Assembly: GCA_041653955.1 (NCBI GenBank)
Contig: JBAZEH010000017.1
Coordinates: forward strand, 1 to 33,023
Direction: 5' to 3'
Length of the DNA stretch: 33,023 bases
DNA from: UBA1562 sp041653955
GTDB taxonomy: Bacteria > Omnitrophota > Gorgyraeia > Gygaellales > Profunditerraquicolaceae
In this document: in pieces, positions 1-8,600 of the stretch
Layout: each line of letters begins with the position of its first letter
How positions within the stretch are numbered: position 1 is the first letter of the stretch
Made by a program: the position numbers and the translations under genes
The notes under the pieces: generated by a model
The model's input: the letters and a program-made list of their open reading frames with translations, nothing else
The model's database searches: none
What the model was told of the DNA's origin: nothing

Positions 1-1407
1 CTTTACTTCCGCAGTCATCACCCTCTTAAGGTTCTTTGCTGTGCGGATAATATTGCGCGCATAGGGCATAACGGACTTGACTATGCCGTCAAAATCAACG
101 GTATCCCCGCTTCCGAAAGGAATGGCGATCTCTCCTTCGGGTTTGGGAAAAACGATCCTTGATTCATCTACCAGCCCATCCGCCAGGTTCGCGCGCGCCC
201 ATACATCTTTATGCACACCGTTATATTCAAACGACCTTGTACCGATATGCATCTCTCCGGTCTTGGGGTCTTTAACCATGATCTCCTCAAAAGGTATGCT
301 CTTTAATTCTCCGTTTAATACATAAAGAAGCTGGCCATCCTCCCCGGCCAAGGCCTTATCTATTACCCCTTTTCCCAGGATTTCGCACATCTCATAGTCT
401 GCTTTACATACCTTAGCGCCCCTGTTCCCGTAATCTATCTTTCCGGCCTCTTCGACCGGGGCATTATATTCTTTTAAGCCGGCATCCAATATCGCGGTAA
501 TTATCAGGCCCATCCTCTCCAGTTTAGGATGAGAGAATTCATCAACCTTGCCCGCCGCCTTATCCTTCTGGAACTTCTTTACGCATTCTTCATAAGCTTC
601 CTTGGCAACCGGATCAGCCTGAAAAGCCAAATCCATCCACTTGCGGTTATTGCCTACGGAAGGGTCAATGAAAGCGCCTTCCGAAACGAACACACAGCCA
701 TACCCCTTCGCGGCATAATATGGGCCTATCTTCCTGATCAACTCTTCCAGGTCAACGGGTTTCTCGGGTATAAGGGACGCGGTAGCGCCCGCGTCCGCAC
801 CGATAAAGGCGGTCAGGTAACCCGCGGCCCTTCCCATAACCTCCACCACCATTACGCTGTGGCGTTTTATAGCAGCCTCTCTGACCTTCAGGGCGTACTG
901 GGCCCCTGCCTCCCGCATACTCTGGAAACCGAAAGTATCAGCGCCAAAAGGCAGATTGACATCTCCGTCAACGGTCTTAGGTACGCCAAAAACCCTTATC
1001 TTCTTTTTGGTTATCCCCTCTTTTTTTAATGCCGCGCTCTGTGTGTGCAGGTTTGCCCCTCCGCTGTTGGTATCATCCCCGCCGTCATTGATATCAACAT
1101 CGGCATCCATCTTGTAGGCGATATTGATCTCCAGTTGCAAATTATCGCCTTTTGCGATACGGTCAGCGCTATAAGGATTTGTCCTGCTGGTCTTAAGCAC
1201 CGTTCCCCCCAGGGCGCGCTCTTCTTCCACATCCGCTATCCTTAAAGCAGTTACGGCCGATTTAGCAACTAATTCCTTATCCAGACCGCCCTTCCATCCT
1301 TCATATATAGGCCTCATTATTGATAAATTCTCAAGGGCCCGTTTCAACGAATAATATATTACCGTGTTCAAACCCGGGGCGTCCCCGCCTCCGGTCAACT
1401 CGACGAA
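1..1407 (-). other. Phosphofructokinase domain, PPi-type signature (residues ~692-1160+)
   Basis: GGDAPG (698-703) opens the domain, as in all PFKs (GGDAPGMN). GGTVLKTSR follows. GGDDT (800-804) has Asp where ATP-dependent enzymes have Gly, which is the usual PPi-PFK signature. PKTVDGD (834-840) keeps the Lys of the PPi type and the catalytic Asp (D838), but reads VDGD where the family has IDND. TFGFQSM and VEVMGRAAG (MGR at 882-884) match the fructose-6-phosphate site, and LIPEKP matches the IPE motif. The C-terminus lies beyond the window. The cosubstrate call rests on the GGDDT and PKT motifs only. Confidence 0.8.
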
Positions 1408-3480
1408 TACCGGGGTAGCCTGCCCGTATGTCTTAAGCACCGGATCCATCTGCTTAAAAGAACGCTTGAACTCTTCGGCAAACAGCTGGGCGGTTTTTAT
1501 CTCTTCCGAAGAAGCGGATATCTTATTCTTCTTCAACCCCCAGGCATAAGTAAATTTAATAAACTTCATGAAATCGCTGTCCTCTTCGTTTACCGCAGGC
1601 GATAATCTTCCTGCTTTCAGGTCCGCAGCGGCCTTAAGCATCTTCTGCCTGCTGCTTAAACTTAAGCCTTCTATTAATTCATCGCGGTGCGCCGCGCAAT
1701 ATTCAGGCAGGTCAAAAGGGGCTACGCCGTCGTCAAGGGCTGAAAGGGCATTTAATAATATCTGCTGATATAAGGTAGCGATATTGAATTTGATAATGCC
1801 GTTTCTAGCCTGATACGCCTTCTCGCCCAGGTCGCTTCCGGTAGTGCCGTGTTGAGCGATCAGCGCTCCGGCTTTAGCGGCTTCTTTCGCGAGCTCTGCG
1901 GTCAAAAACGGAGATATCTTTAATACTTTGGAAACAGGCTTAAGGTCCGCGCCATACTTTGAGCCGTGCTGCGAACCATTGTTAGTAGCGATGACATCAA
2001 AAGAGAGGCCGCGATCCTCCATATAACCGGCCATTACCCTTACTGCCATAGGATGGGTCAATTTTGCTTCCAGCTTATTATCGTTACGCGGATTGGGGAC
2101 CCTCTTATCTACATGGCCTACCTCTATCTCTTTGCCTGCCCTCCCCTTAAGCCACGCCAGCTCCGGGCTCAAGGAGATTATCTCATCTATCTTCTTTAGC
2201 TGAAAAGCTGTCTCTTCGGCGTTACTGCCGGGGATAAGCATAAGTTTTTGCTTTTCTGTGAGAGAGGCAAATACCGTCCCGGGAAGCTGGTTCGCTATGG
2301 TGGCAGCGGCTATCTCTTTTTCTATTCTATCGTAAGCAGCGATAACCGCCTGTTCGCTAAACCCCGCGCTCTTTGCCTCTTTGGCCAGGATACCAAAAGC
2401 GTCTTTCATCCTTTCAACCTGCCTGTCAATATCCGCCTGCGGGACATTGCGTTCCCGCATATCCGAGATTACCTTATTATGTATACTCTCATACAAATCC
2501 AGGTCCTTATCCGGGTCCGCCCTGAGGAATTCTGCGCCCCATTCCAGCGGAAGATAAAATTCTTTTTCAAGCCGCATGGCCAATTGTTCTTCCGGCGCGC
2601 CGTTAGCAAGATAATATTCGCAAACATAATCTCCGGCGTATTCATCAAATATAGTAGAGGCGTCTATGGCTATAGAGGTAAACCCTGCCTTAAGCAGCCG
2701 TTCATTAATCCCTGATATAGCCACGCGCTCTTTGGCTAAATTTTCGGCTAATTTATTCTGTACGTTCCGCAGCACCTCAACAGGCACATCTTCAAGCGCT
2801 ATCTTATCATTATAGGAACCCGCGCCCTTTAAGGCCTCATACTCCGCCTTCAATAAGGCGCGCTGATTAAACAGGTCCTGGGTATACTGAATATGGTCAC
2901 CGTGTACCACTATAGGAACAGTGCATTTAAGCCTCTTTGCGAAATCTTTTATATACTTGACCACTGTTTCGGCATCCAGGGCATAGTCAAGCTGGGAGCG
3001 TGCGGCCTCAAGTATCACTGCTGAATTGGTCTTCATAGCTGCCCTTAAATGCCCTTCGATCTGATTGTAATCAAGCACATTAGCGGCAATGACCGCTTTT
3101 CTATTCTTGATAAGCGCCTTAAAGAGGTCGTGCCCGGCGGTAAACTTCCCCCACCGCGTCTTTACAAGAGCGGCGGTCCCCTCGCCGCCGATCGCTTTTA
3201 TGGTATCCAGGTCGTTCTGCTCTATCAGGTAGGCTATAGCGGATTGAATGGCACGCTGTTCCAGCCTGCCTTCTGCCTTCTGATTATGTTTGGCCACCCC
3301 CAGATCATTTGCAATGACTTTCTTAATATCCGATTGAGCGGTGGAAATCTTTCTAAGGTTATCCTTTTCGTAGGCTGCCGCGGAAATCCCGTCATGGCCG
3401 CTGACGGAAATAAAAAAGAATAAAATAAAAACGGTAAGTATTTTTCTAAAAGATGGGGTTTTAGATTTTCCGACAAACAT
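1..3480 (-). CDS. Exported class II aldolase / PPi-type phosphofructokinase fusion (C-terminus beyond window)
   Basis: The frame is open from ATG 3480 to the left edge with no in-frame stop, giving 1160 residues of a longer protein. The start is fixed by AAGGAG at 3486-3491, 5 nt upstream. Residues 1-36 look like a signal peptide: basic KSK..RK, a hydrophobic core ILTVFILFFFISVSG, then an Ala-rich cleavage zone near residue 35. Residues about 115-600 are a class II (Zn) fructose-bisphosphate aldolase-like domain, and about 692-1160 a phosphofructokinase domain with PPi-type signatures. The two would catalyse consecutive glycolytic steps (F6P to F1,6BP to triose phosphates). The gene follows the exported protein at 3510-5045 by 29 nt with no visible promoter between, so co-transcription is likely. 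Oddities are the fusion itself and an export signal on glycolytic enzymes. Family assignment is confident from motifs; activity and location are inferred. Confidence 0.85.
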   Translation of the reverse strand, partial: MFVGKSKTPSFRKILTVFILFFFISVSGHDGISAAAYEKDNLRKISTAQSDIKKVIANDLGVAKHNQKAEGRLEQRAIQSAIAYLIEQNDLDTIKAIGGEGTAALVKTRWGKFTAGHDLFKALIKNRKAVIAANVLDYNQIEGHLRAAMKTNSAVILEAARSQLDYALDAETVVKYIKDFAKRLKCTVPIVVHGDHIQYTQDLFNQRALLKAEYEALKGAGSYNDKIALEDVPVEVLRNVQNKLAENLAKERVAISGINERLLKAGFTSIAIDASTIFDEYAGDYVCEYYLANGAPEEQLAMRLEKEFYLPLEWGAEFLRADPDKDLDLYESIHNKVISDMRERNVPQADIDRQVERMKDAFGILAKEAKSAGFSEQAVIAAYDRIEKEIAAATIANQLPGTVFASLTEKQKLMLIPGSNAEETAFQLKKIDEIISLSPELAWLKGRAGKEIEVGHVDKRVPNPRNDNKLEAKLTHPMAVRVMAGYMEDRGLSFDVIATNNGSQHGSKYGADLKPVSKVLKISPFLTAELAKEAAKAGALIAQHGTTGSDLGEKAYQARNGIIKFNIATLYQQILLNALSALDDGVAPFDLPEYCAAHRDELIEGLSLSSRQKMLKAAADLKAGRLSPAVNEEDSDFMKFIKFTYAWGLKKNKISASSEEIKTAQLFAEEFKRSFKQMDPVLKTYGQATPVFVELTGGGDAPGLNTVIYYSLKRALENLSIMRPIYEGWKGGLDKELVAKSAVTALRIADVEEERALGGTVLKTSRTNPYSADRIAKGDNLQLEINIAYKMDADVDINDGGDDTNSGGANLHTQSAALKKEGITKKKIRVFGVPKTVDGDVNLPFGADTFGFQSMREAGAQYALKVREAAIKRHSVMVVEVMGRAAGYLTAFIGADAGATASLIPEKPVDLEELIRKIGPYYAAKGYGCVFVSEGAFIDPSVGNNRKWMDLAFQADPVAKEAYEECVKKFQKDKAAGKVDEFSHPKLERMGLIITAILDAGLKEYNAPVEEAGKIDYGNRGAKVCKADYEMCEILGKGVIDKALAGEDGQLLYVLNGELKSIPFEEIMVKDPKTGEMHIGTRSFEYNGVHKDVWARANLADGLVDESRIVFPKPEGEIAIPFGSGDTVDFDGIVKSVMPYARNIIRTAKNLKRVMTAEVK
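1681..3138 (-). other. Class II fructose-bisphosphate aldolase-like domain (residues ~115-600)
   Basis: Motifs appear in family order. KAVIAANVLDYNQIEG (128-143) matches the usual AFNV.N.EQ stretch. VPIVVHGDH ends in D195-H196, the HxDH pair with the first Zn histidine. AGFTSIAIDAS (265-275) precedes the Glu motif EIEVGHV (451-457). SQHGSKYG carries H505 and QHGTTGSD carries H544, the other two expected Zn ligands, followed by the phosphate-binding GIIKFNIAT stretch. All three Zn histidines are therefore kept. About 170 mostly helical residues (280-450) are inserted between the IDAS and EIEVG motifs, making the domain much longer than the usual 290-360 residues. A tagatose-bisphosphate aldolase specificity cannot be excluded. 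Confidence 0.8.
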
Positions 3481-3509
3481 CAATTCTCCTTCTTTTAATG
3501 TTGCGTGGT

Positions 3510-5045
3510 TCAGTCGCTGTCCGTCACTCCGCCGGCCCCGTCAGGTATGTTAAGTTTGCTGTTACGCAGGACCGATAAATAGATATCGGAGTCGCCTTTC
3601 TGCGTAATGATAGGAGCGGCAATAATATATGAATACTCTTTTGCTTTTAACATACGGGTAATCCCCGGGGTATGGAACCCCCCCGCTATCAAAACCGCTA
3701 CCCTCTCTCCCGAAGCATTCATTTTGTCCGTAATATTCTTGATAAACGCTTTCTCCCTGGAGGCCCCCAGCCTGTAAAACTCATCTAATACAGCGAGGTT
3801 CCCGTCAACGCTTTTACAGGCAGCAGGCATAAAGTTCAGATTATATTTAACGCTCTCCTTAAACAAAAAATCCGCCCAGGAGGCGGTTGAGAACTTTGAC
3901 TTATTAGCCGTAAAATACGCGTAATCTTCGGGTGTCAGCTCTAAATTCAGCATCTTAGTGAGTATACGCAAGGACCTGTCTATGCCGGACAATTCTTTTT
4001 TGTCTGCCGATAACGCGGCATTTCTTATGCCTTCTTCTACGGCGCCCATCTCTTTAATAAGTTCCGGCGCATTTACCTCCTTGCTTACAGTGATGTATTT
4101 AATATAATCATAGAGCTGCGGGTATTTGCGTTTTATATTTACCTTATTGCCTCCCGCGCTCTCAAGGAAGGCGTAATATTTCTCCGGCGTTACCATATTC
4201 GCCTTAAAACCCTGAGTCATAAGGATAAGGTTCCTCGCTCCCGTTTTATCAAGGACCTTTGCTAACTCCTTGATTAGAGCGTTACGCTGGGATTCTACTT
4301 TTTGCGGATCAATCCCCTTTTCAAGGCGCGCCGTCTCGGAAAAGGCGGCCAGCTGAGGATAATTATAAAGATTAAGGCCCTTTTTACCGGCTATACCGCA
4401 TAGATACCGGCAATATTCAGCTAATGTAACAGCCTTGGCCTCGTATCCTTTCTTATATTCTTCTAATTTTAACAGCTCAGGGCCGTAAATATGGGGCTTC
4501 AGGCTATCGACTACCCGCGAGAGCTCGCTCAACTCCTTTAATCCCTGCGCCCTCACAGAATCTACCTTGTTAAAACTGTCCAGGTGGGCTTCGTATAGCT
4601 CCTGGTCTTCTATCCCATACAACTCCAGGGGGCGGTCAGAGATAATATCCAAATATTCCTCTCCCGATATCTTGCCTTCTCTTAGATATTTATCCGCTAC
4701 CTCTTCCCGCGCTTTTTTATCGGCATATCCCCTAAGGGAAGAAAGCCCGACATCTCCGCTGCCTCCCTCAACCATAATCAGTTTAAGGCCGTATTCTTTG
4801 ACCAGATAATCAAGAAGCCCGGACATATTCTTCTGGGCTTCGTAATTACAGTGGGCATCCTGGATATTTATTATTGTGCGCCCGGAATTGGGCATCGTAC
4901 TGCTAGCTTCATATATCTCCTGAACAGTGCCTAAACGCGAGGGTATATCAATAGGTTTAGCGCATACTATTACGGGGATAATTAGAAATAAAAATACAAG
5001 AAAAACAACCGGGATATTAGGGGTTATTTTGTATTTCTTTATCAT
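3510..5045 (-). CDS. Exported TraB/ChaN/EreA-superfamily-like protein
   Basis: The protein is 511 residues from ATG 5045. A longer frame reaches ATG 5207, but that codon overlaps the -10 element of the promoter and lies upstream of the predicted transcript start, so I reject it. The 5045 start gives a clear signal peptide: MIKKYK, then a hydrophobic run through residue 27, with likely cleavage after VCA. No convincing Shine-Dalgarno precedes this ATG. The mature part starts with a strand and INIQDAH (D63, H65), then VEGG (E93), and ends with AGGFHTPG near the C-terminus. This Asp/Glu-His near the start, Glu after the second strand and GxxH near the end is the layout of the TraB/ChaN/erythromycin-esterase-like fold. 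That group includes haem-binding ChaN and Tiki proteases. Substrate is unknown. It is first in a unit with the aldolase-PFK fusion, and a similar domain sits inside the giant protein (residues 2874-3093). Confidence 0.7.
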   Translation of the reverse strand: MIKKYKITPNIPVVFLVFLFLIIPVIVCAKPIDIPSRLGTVQEIYEASSTMPNSGRTIINIQDAHCNYEAQKNMSGLLDYLVKEYGLKLIMVEGGSGDVGLSSLRGYADKKAREEVADKYLREGKISGEEYLDIISDRPLELYGIEDQELYEAHLDSFNKVDSVRAQGLKELSELSRVVDSLKPHIYGPELLKLEEYKKGYEAKAVTLAEYCRYLCGIAGKKGLNLYNYPQLAAFSETARLEKGIDPQKVESQRNALIKELAKVLDKTGARNLILMTQGFKANMVTPEKYYAFLESAGGNKVNIKRKYPQLYDYIKYITVSKEVNAPELIKEMGAVEEGIRNAALSADKKELSGIDRSLRILTKMLNLELTPEDYAYFTANKSKFSTASWADFLFKESVKYNLNFMPAACKSVDGNLAVLDEFYRLGASREKAFIKNITDKMNASGERVAVLIAGGFHTPGITRMLKAKEYSYIIAAPIITQKGDSDIYLSVLRNSKLNIPDGAGGVTDSD

Positions 5046-5065
5046 AGTATCGGGCCGGGTTAGAT

Positions 5066-5120
5066 AAACAAAAAACCACGATTTTAATTGGAGTATACCC
5101 CTTCCAATTAATAACCGTGG
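5066..5120 (-). terminator. Hairpin plus T-run: intrinsic terminator/attenuator in the leader
   Basis: The arms at 5104-5120 and 5076-5091 (CCACGGTTATTAATTGG and CCAATTAAAATCGTGG on the minus strand) pair almost fully around a 12-nt loop. They are followed at once by TTTTTTGTTT (5066-5075). It is too far downstream of PilZ, and on the wrong side of the promoter, to be simply the PilZ terminator, so it more likely attenuates the downstream unit. The stem is AT-rich in its centre, so its efficiency is uncertain. Confidence 0.6.
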
Positions 5121-5165
5121 CCCTGATTTTTGTGTTGCTAAAAACTTTGTGAAACTATTTAATAA

Positions 5166-5177
5166 GAAAACGTTTTC
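5166..5177. promoter_or_regulatory. Operator-like perfect palindrome GAAAACGTTTTC
   Basis: This is a 12-bp perfect palindrome with a central CG, centred about 20 nt downstream of the predicted transcription start. The central CpG and A/T arms resemble operators of LacI/PurR/CcpA-family repressors (CcpA cre and PurR boxes share the AACGTT-type core), and the position suits roadblock repression. No regulator gene of that family is in the window, so this is pattern-based only. Confidence 0.4.
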
Positions 5178-5197
5178 CCTTCTTTTATTTTGATGTA

Positions 5198-5226
5198 AGT
5201 ATAACATATGTATATTATATTGTCAA
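5198..5226 (-). promoter_or_regulatory. Near-consensus sigma-70-type promoter
   Basis: On the minus strand TTGACA (5221-5226, perfect -35) is followed by exactly 17 nt and TATACT (5198-5203, one mismatch from TATAAT). The spacer is AT-only apart from two bases. Transcription would start near 5191. It lies in the gap behind the PilZ stop and drives the exported protein and the aldolase-PFK fusion. The ATG at 5207 overlaps this -10 region and cannot be the translation start from this promoter. Confidence 0.8.
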
Positions 5227-5263
5227 GTTAAAAATGTCTTTTTCTTAGTAGAAATAGGTATAT

Positions 5264-5596
5264 TTACGACCTTAATATACGGGCCATACCCATTAATTCC
5301 GTACGCTCAAAGGATATACCTGCCCTATAACCCCCTGACTCCTGCCGGTTGGACCATATTATATCCCCTTTCGTATGGAAAGGGTCCCTGCCATCATTGA
5401 TCTTAAGCCATAAATCCAGGCGGTCCCCCGGGTTCAAATGCTCTTCACACACCACACCTATCCCCTTAGCGCTTACGTCACAGGTAATGGCATTAAGCTC
5501 CTTCCCCGCATCCACGTTGTAGAGGCTCACAGGCATGACTGCAGGGAATCTTTCAAAGATCCTGTGGTCATCCTTACTCCTCTCATCCTGGAACAT
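5264..5596 (-). CDS. PilZ-domain c-di-GMP-binding protein
   Basis: The protein is 110 residues from ATG 5596. A GTG at 5605 would add three residues but lies inside the Shine-Dalgarno (5600-5612), so ATG 5596, 8 nt after GGAGG, is the start. The PilZ signature is complete: R12-x3-R16 (RIFER) in the N-terminal loop and D40-x-S-x2-G45 (DVSAKG) on the barrel, the two motifs that bind cyclic di-GMP. The rest, with LNPGDRLDLWL and GDIIWSN strands ending in GISFE, is typical of single-domain PilZ proteins. The start codon lies 26 nt beyond the giant gene's stop, so the two genes are probably co-transcribed. This small soluble adaptor may make the giant protein or its unit responsive to c-di-GMP; that partner is inferred from position only. 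Confidence 0.88.
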   Translation of the reverse strand: MFQDERSKDDHRIFERFPAVMPVSLYNVDAGKELNAITCDVSAKGIGVVCEEHLNPGDRLDLWLKINDGRDPFHTKGDIIWSNRQESGGYRAGISFERTELMGMARILRS

Positions 5597-5599
5597 ATA

Positions 5600-5612
5600 G
5601 ATCACCTCCTTT
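5600..5612 (-). promoter_or_regulatory. Full-length Shine-Dalgarno for PilZ
   Basis: AAAGGAGGTGATC on the minus strand complements 13 consecutive bases of the bacterial 16S 3' end, far more than the usual 4-6. It starts just after the giant gene's stop (5623-5625) and places ATG 5596 at ideal spacing. It decides the PilZ start and predicts strong independent initiation. Confidence 0.85.
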
Positions 5613-5622
5613 TCCTGATATA

Positions 5623-8600
5623 TTAAATGTTCGCTGATACTGCTGCCTGGGATAAGACTCCGGCATCTATCTGCCCTGTCAACCCTGTTTCTACAGGCGC
5701 GATACCGCTAATAGCGTCTTCAACCGATGGGACTTCCTGCGCCCCGCACTCCTGCTCCGCCTGCGGTTCCTCTCTCGCGTTACAGGTGCCAACGGCAGGC
5801 TCAATTGCCCTCCGGTTTAATAAATACTTCCTTTTAACCCCTTCAAGCCACTCAAGTATTCTTTTCAGCTGTGGAGCTTCTACTTTCTTATTTACCTCTT
5901 CATACATCTCCGCCGGTCTTTCCATTGCTGTCAAGCAGGTGCCGGCCAAAGCGCTCATCCTGGGATCATCCCTTACAAAATATATTGCGGTTTGCGTATC
6001 CAGGACAGGATCATGCCATCTGTTTATCTTCATTATCCTTGCCGGCGTTCCTTTTCTATCCAATATTTTTTGTATCGCTTCCTTATCCAGCTTATTCAGC
6101 GGCTCGCATAATATTTCATACCTTGGCTCTCCGTGCAAGAAAAATCTCGAAAAAGTAGGGTCTACATAAAGCGCCGGTTTCCCGTTCAAGTATACTACCA
6201 AAACGTAATGCGGCCAGGGCGCCATACTGATCGATTGGACCTCCAGATTCACTAACTCTATACGGTTATCCGATAAAGAAGAAATGGGCACATCAAGGCC
6301 TGATTCCTTAAGCTTGCTATGCATAATCAAAGCGAAGACCATAGAACCATAAGAACAATCAAGATCCTGCCAACCGTATATATCGGTCATTTTCTTGAGG
6401 AACGCCGCGCCCTCCTCAAGGATAGATACCTTAAGGCCTGACAATAACCTATCAAAGGAACCGTTATATGCAAAGCCTCCTCTTTTTGGAGGCATATACC
6501 CGCGCATATCATTATCCCCGCTACCGCTGCCATCAGCAAGATAATATACCTTTTGTCCGTTAATATTACCCTCGGCTATGCCGTAAGCCGGCGCAACCTT
6601 TCTGGCAGGCCCAAGATAGCCTTCAATATGTTCAACAGGCGTATACTCATCTATCAGCCATTCTGCCGGGCCCCAATAGATATACTGGGGGATATGCACG
6701 TTACCGCATCTATCATCCAGGTCACGGTCACCATATACTGAATAACCGAATCGCTCGTTATATCCCAATTCTATCCTGTTCGGTTGATGCCCCGGGGCCC
6801 AGATAGGGCGTTGCCCTAACCTCCTGTCAAACCCGCCGTTCAAACATATCCGTTTATCCGTGAAAACCATAGCCTTATTCCTTCTGGCGGGCTCCAGGGT
6901 TTTCCTTATGGCCTTTACCCTGTCCACTGCGGTTACCGAAAGAAACACCTGGCCGTCATCGTATTCACGTATCTTGTTTTCAGTACGGTCCCACATGCTC
7001 TGGGCCGCCTTTACCAGCAATGTCTGAAAACGAAGCTTGCCTATAAATTGCATAAACCCTGCGTCATCGCTGTTGATATCGTGAGCTATATACCAATACC
7101 TTTTTTTGTTGCCGGTAAATTTATCCCTGAACTCGATCACCGCGTTTTTATTGTTTATGCTGTTTCCCAGCTCATCCCTGCCCAAGAAGAGCAGGCCGCC
7201 GTCTTCGCCGATATTAAAATAATACAACCCGGTGATCTCTCCATCAAGGAACGAGATTATCCTGGCGATAGCCAACGGGCCTAACCCTACCTTTAAACCG
7301 TTGAACTCCATGATATGCTCCGTATCCCTGGGAATATAATCCAAAGAATCATATGTATAACCTGCCTTATAATCAACGCCTCCTTTTATAATAAAATTGT
7401 TGATATCGGCCAAGGAACCGAAATATTCCAGGCCAATGGCAAAAACATCCGTTGCGCCATCTATCAGGCTAAACGGCGTATAAGGGTCAAAACCGCCGAA
7501 CGGATAATATACTACCGGCCCCTTCAGCCCTGTCTCTTTACCCCATCTTTCAAGCAGCTTTGTATACTCATCAAAAGATAACCTGCTATGGAATATGCTG
7601 TAGGATATAGTAGTGCCTCTTGCCTTTATATCTTTCAAGGCCTTGTTTACCGGAAGCGACGGAGTATTGACCTCTAATGCCAGCTTTCTTATAGTATCCG
7701 ACACCAAAGCTATGGCATTGAACGCATCCCCTGCTATCTTACAAGAAAATCCGTTAACAGAAGGGGCAACATATGCTTCTTTTGTTTTTCTATAAACGCA
7801 GTAACCAGAAGATCCGCTGCCTAATCTTTCCAGGCCGTATTCTTTGATATCCCCAAGCACGGTTTCAGGCAATTCTCCGTCTTCTCTCGCATGCACTACC
7901 AGGAATCCCCCATCCTGTATATCGCCGGCTAATTTCCGGTAAAAAGAACTGTCCTCAAGCAGGCCGCCCTTCCACCCCGGATACCGGACAATAATTAAAG
8001 CAGGCCTGCCCTCATCTGATGGGAATACCATATTCTCAAAGCTCACAAAGATATACTCAAATCTTATCATCCTCCCCTTGTAAGCGGCTTCAAAAACGAA
8101 TCTATCCCCGTATTCTTCCAATTCCATTAATTCGAACCCGGCGGTTTTTAATCCTTCCGGCAGTTTCTCCTTATGTAATCTTATCTGCGCCTCTATGTCA
8201 CCTTCCTCTATAGGCCTTAAACGCCTCGGCAATATTAACGGATCGGCTATCACAACCTTACTGATACCCGTTAAAGAATCCAGCCAATCGGCGACCGTCC
8301 TGAAATCCCTCCTTGCTCCGGGATAATACAAAGAGCCATTGAGTCCGGCCCTTCCGTCAGCAATAAAGTTTACTTCTGCTACCGGGCCGTAATTCTTAGG
8401 GGCCTGCAGCTTATCGTAATTGACGGCCTTCAGGCATATCCGGGAGTATCCAAAGGCACAACCCATACTCTCCAGGTCCCTTATTGCTTCCATCTTTTCT
8501 TGAGGTATTATTTCTGCTGCGGGGTGGTCAAAAGTCATATTATCCAGGAAGAAGATCGCCCCCGGCCTCATATGCCTGACTACCATATCGGCGATATTTC

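Larger units (their letters stand above)
5046..5197 (-). promoter_or_regulatory. Structured ~145-nt 5' leader of the exported-protein/aldolase-PFK unit
   Basis: This is the stretch between the predicted transcription start (about 5191) and ATG 5045. It contains the palindrome at 5166-5177 and the terminator-like hairpin ending in a T-run at 5066-5120. The hairpin lies within the transcript and ends 20 nt before the start codon. That is the arrangement of a transcription attenuator or riboswitch expression platform. I do not recognise a known riboswitch aptamer in it. Confidence 0.5.

Noticed and set aside
529..1029. 166-residue plus-strand frame
   Set aside because: It is antisense to the PFK domain, whose motifs are conserved on the minus strand.
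3234..3476. 80-residue minus-strand frame near the start of the fusion gene
   Set aside because: It is out of frame with the aldolase-PFK coding sequence, which has the Shine-Dalgarno, signal peptide and domain motifs.
5227..5263. Terminator directly after PilZ
   Set aside because: Only an A/T-only stem of about five pairs (AAAAAGACATTTTT) is present, with no GC-rich hairpin; read-through into the next unit is possible.
5603..5605. GTG as the start of PilZ
   Set aside because: It lies within the Shine-Dalgarno AAAGGAGGTGATC; ATG 5596 has proper spacing.
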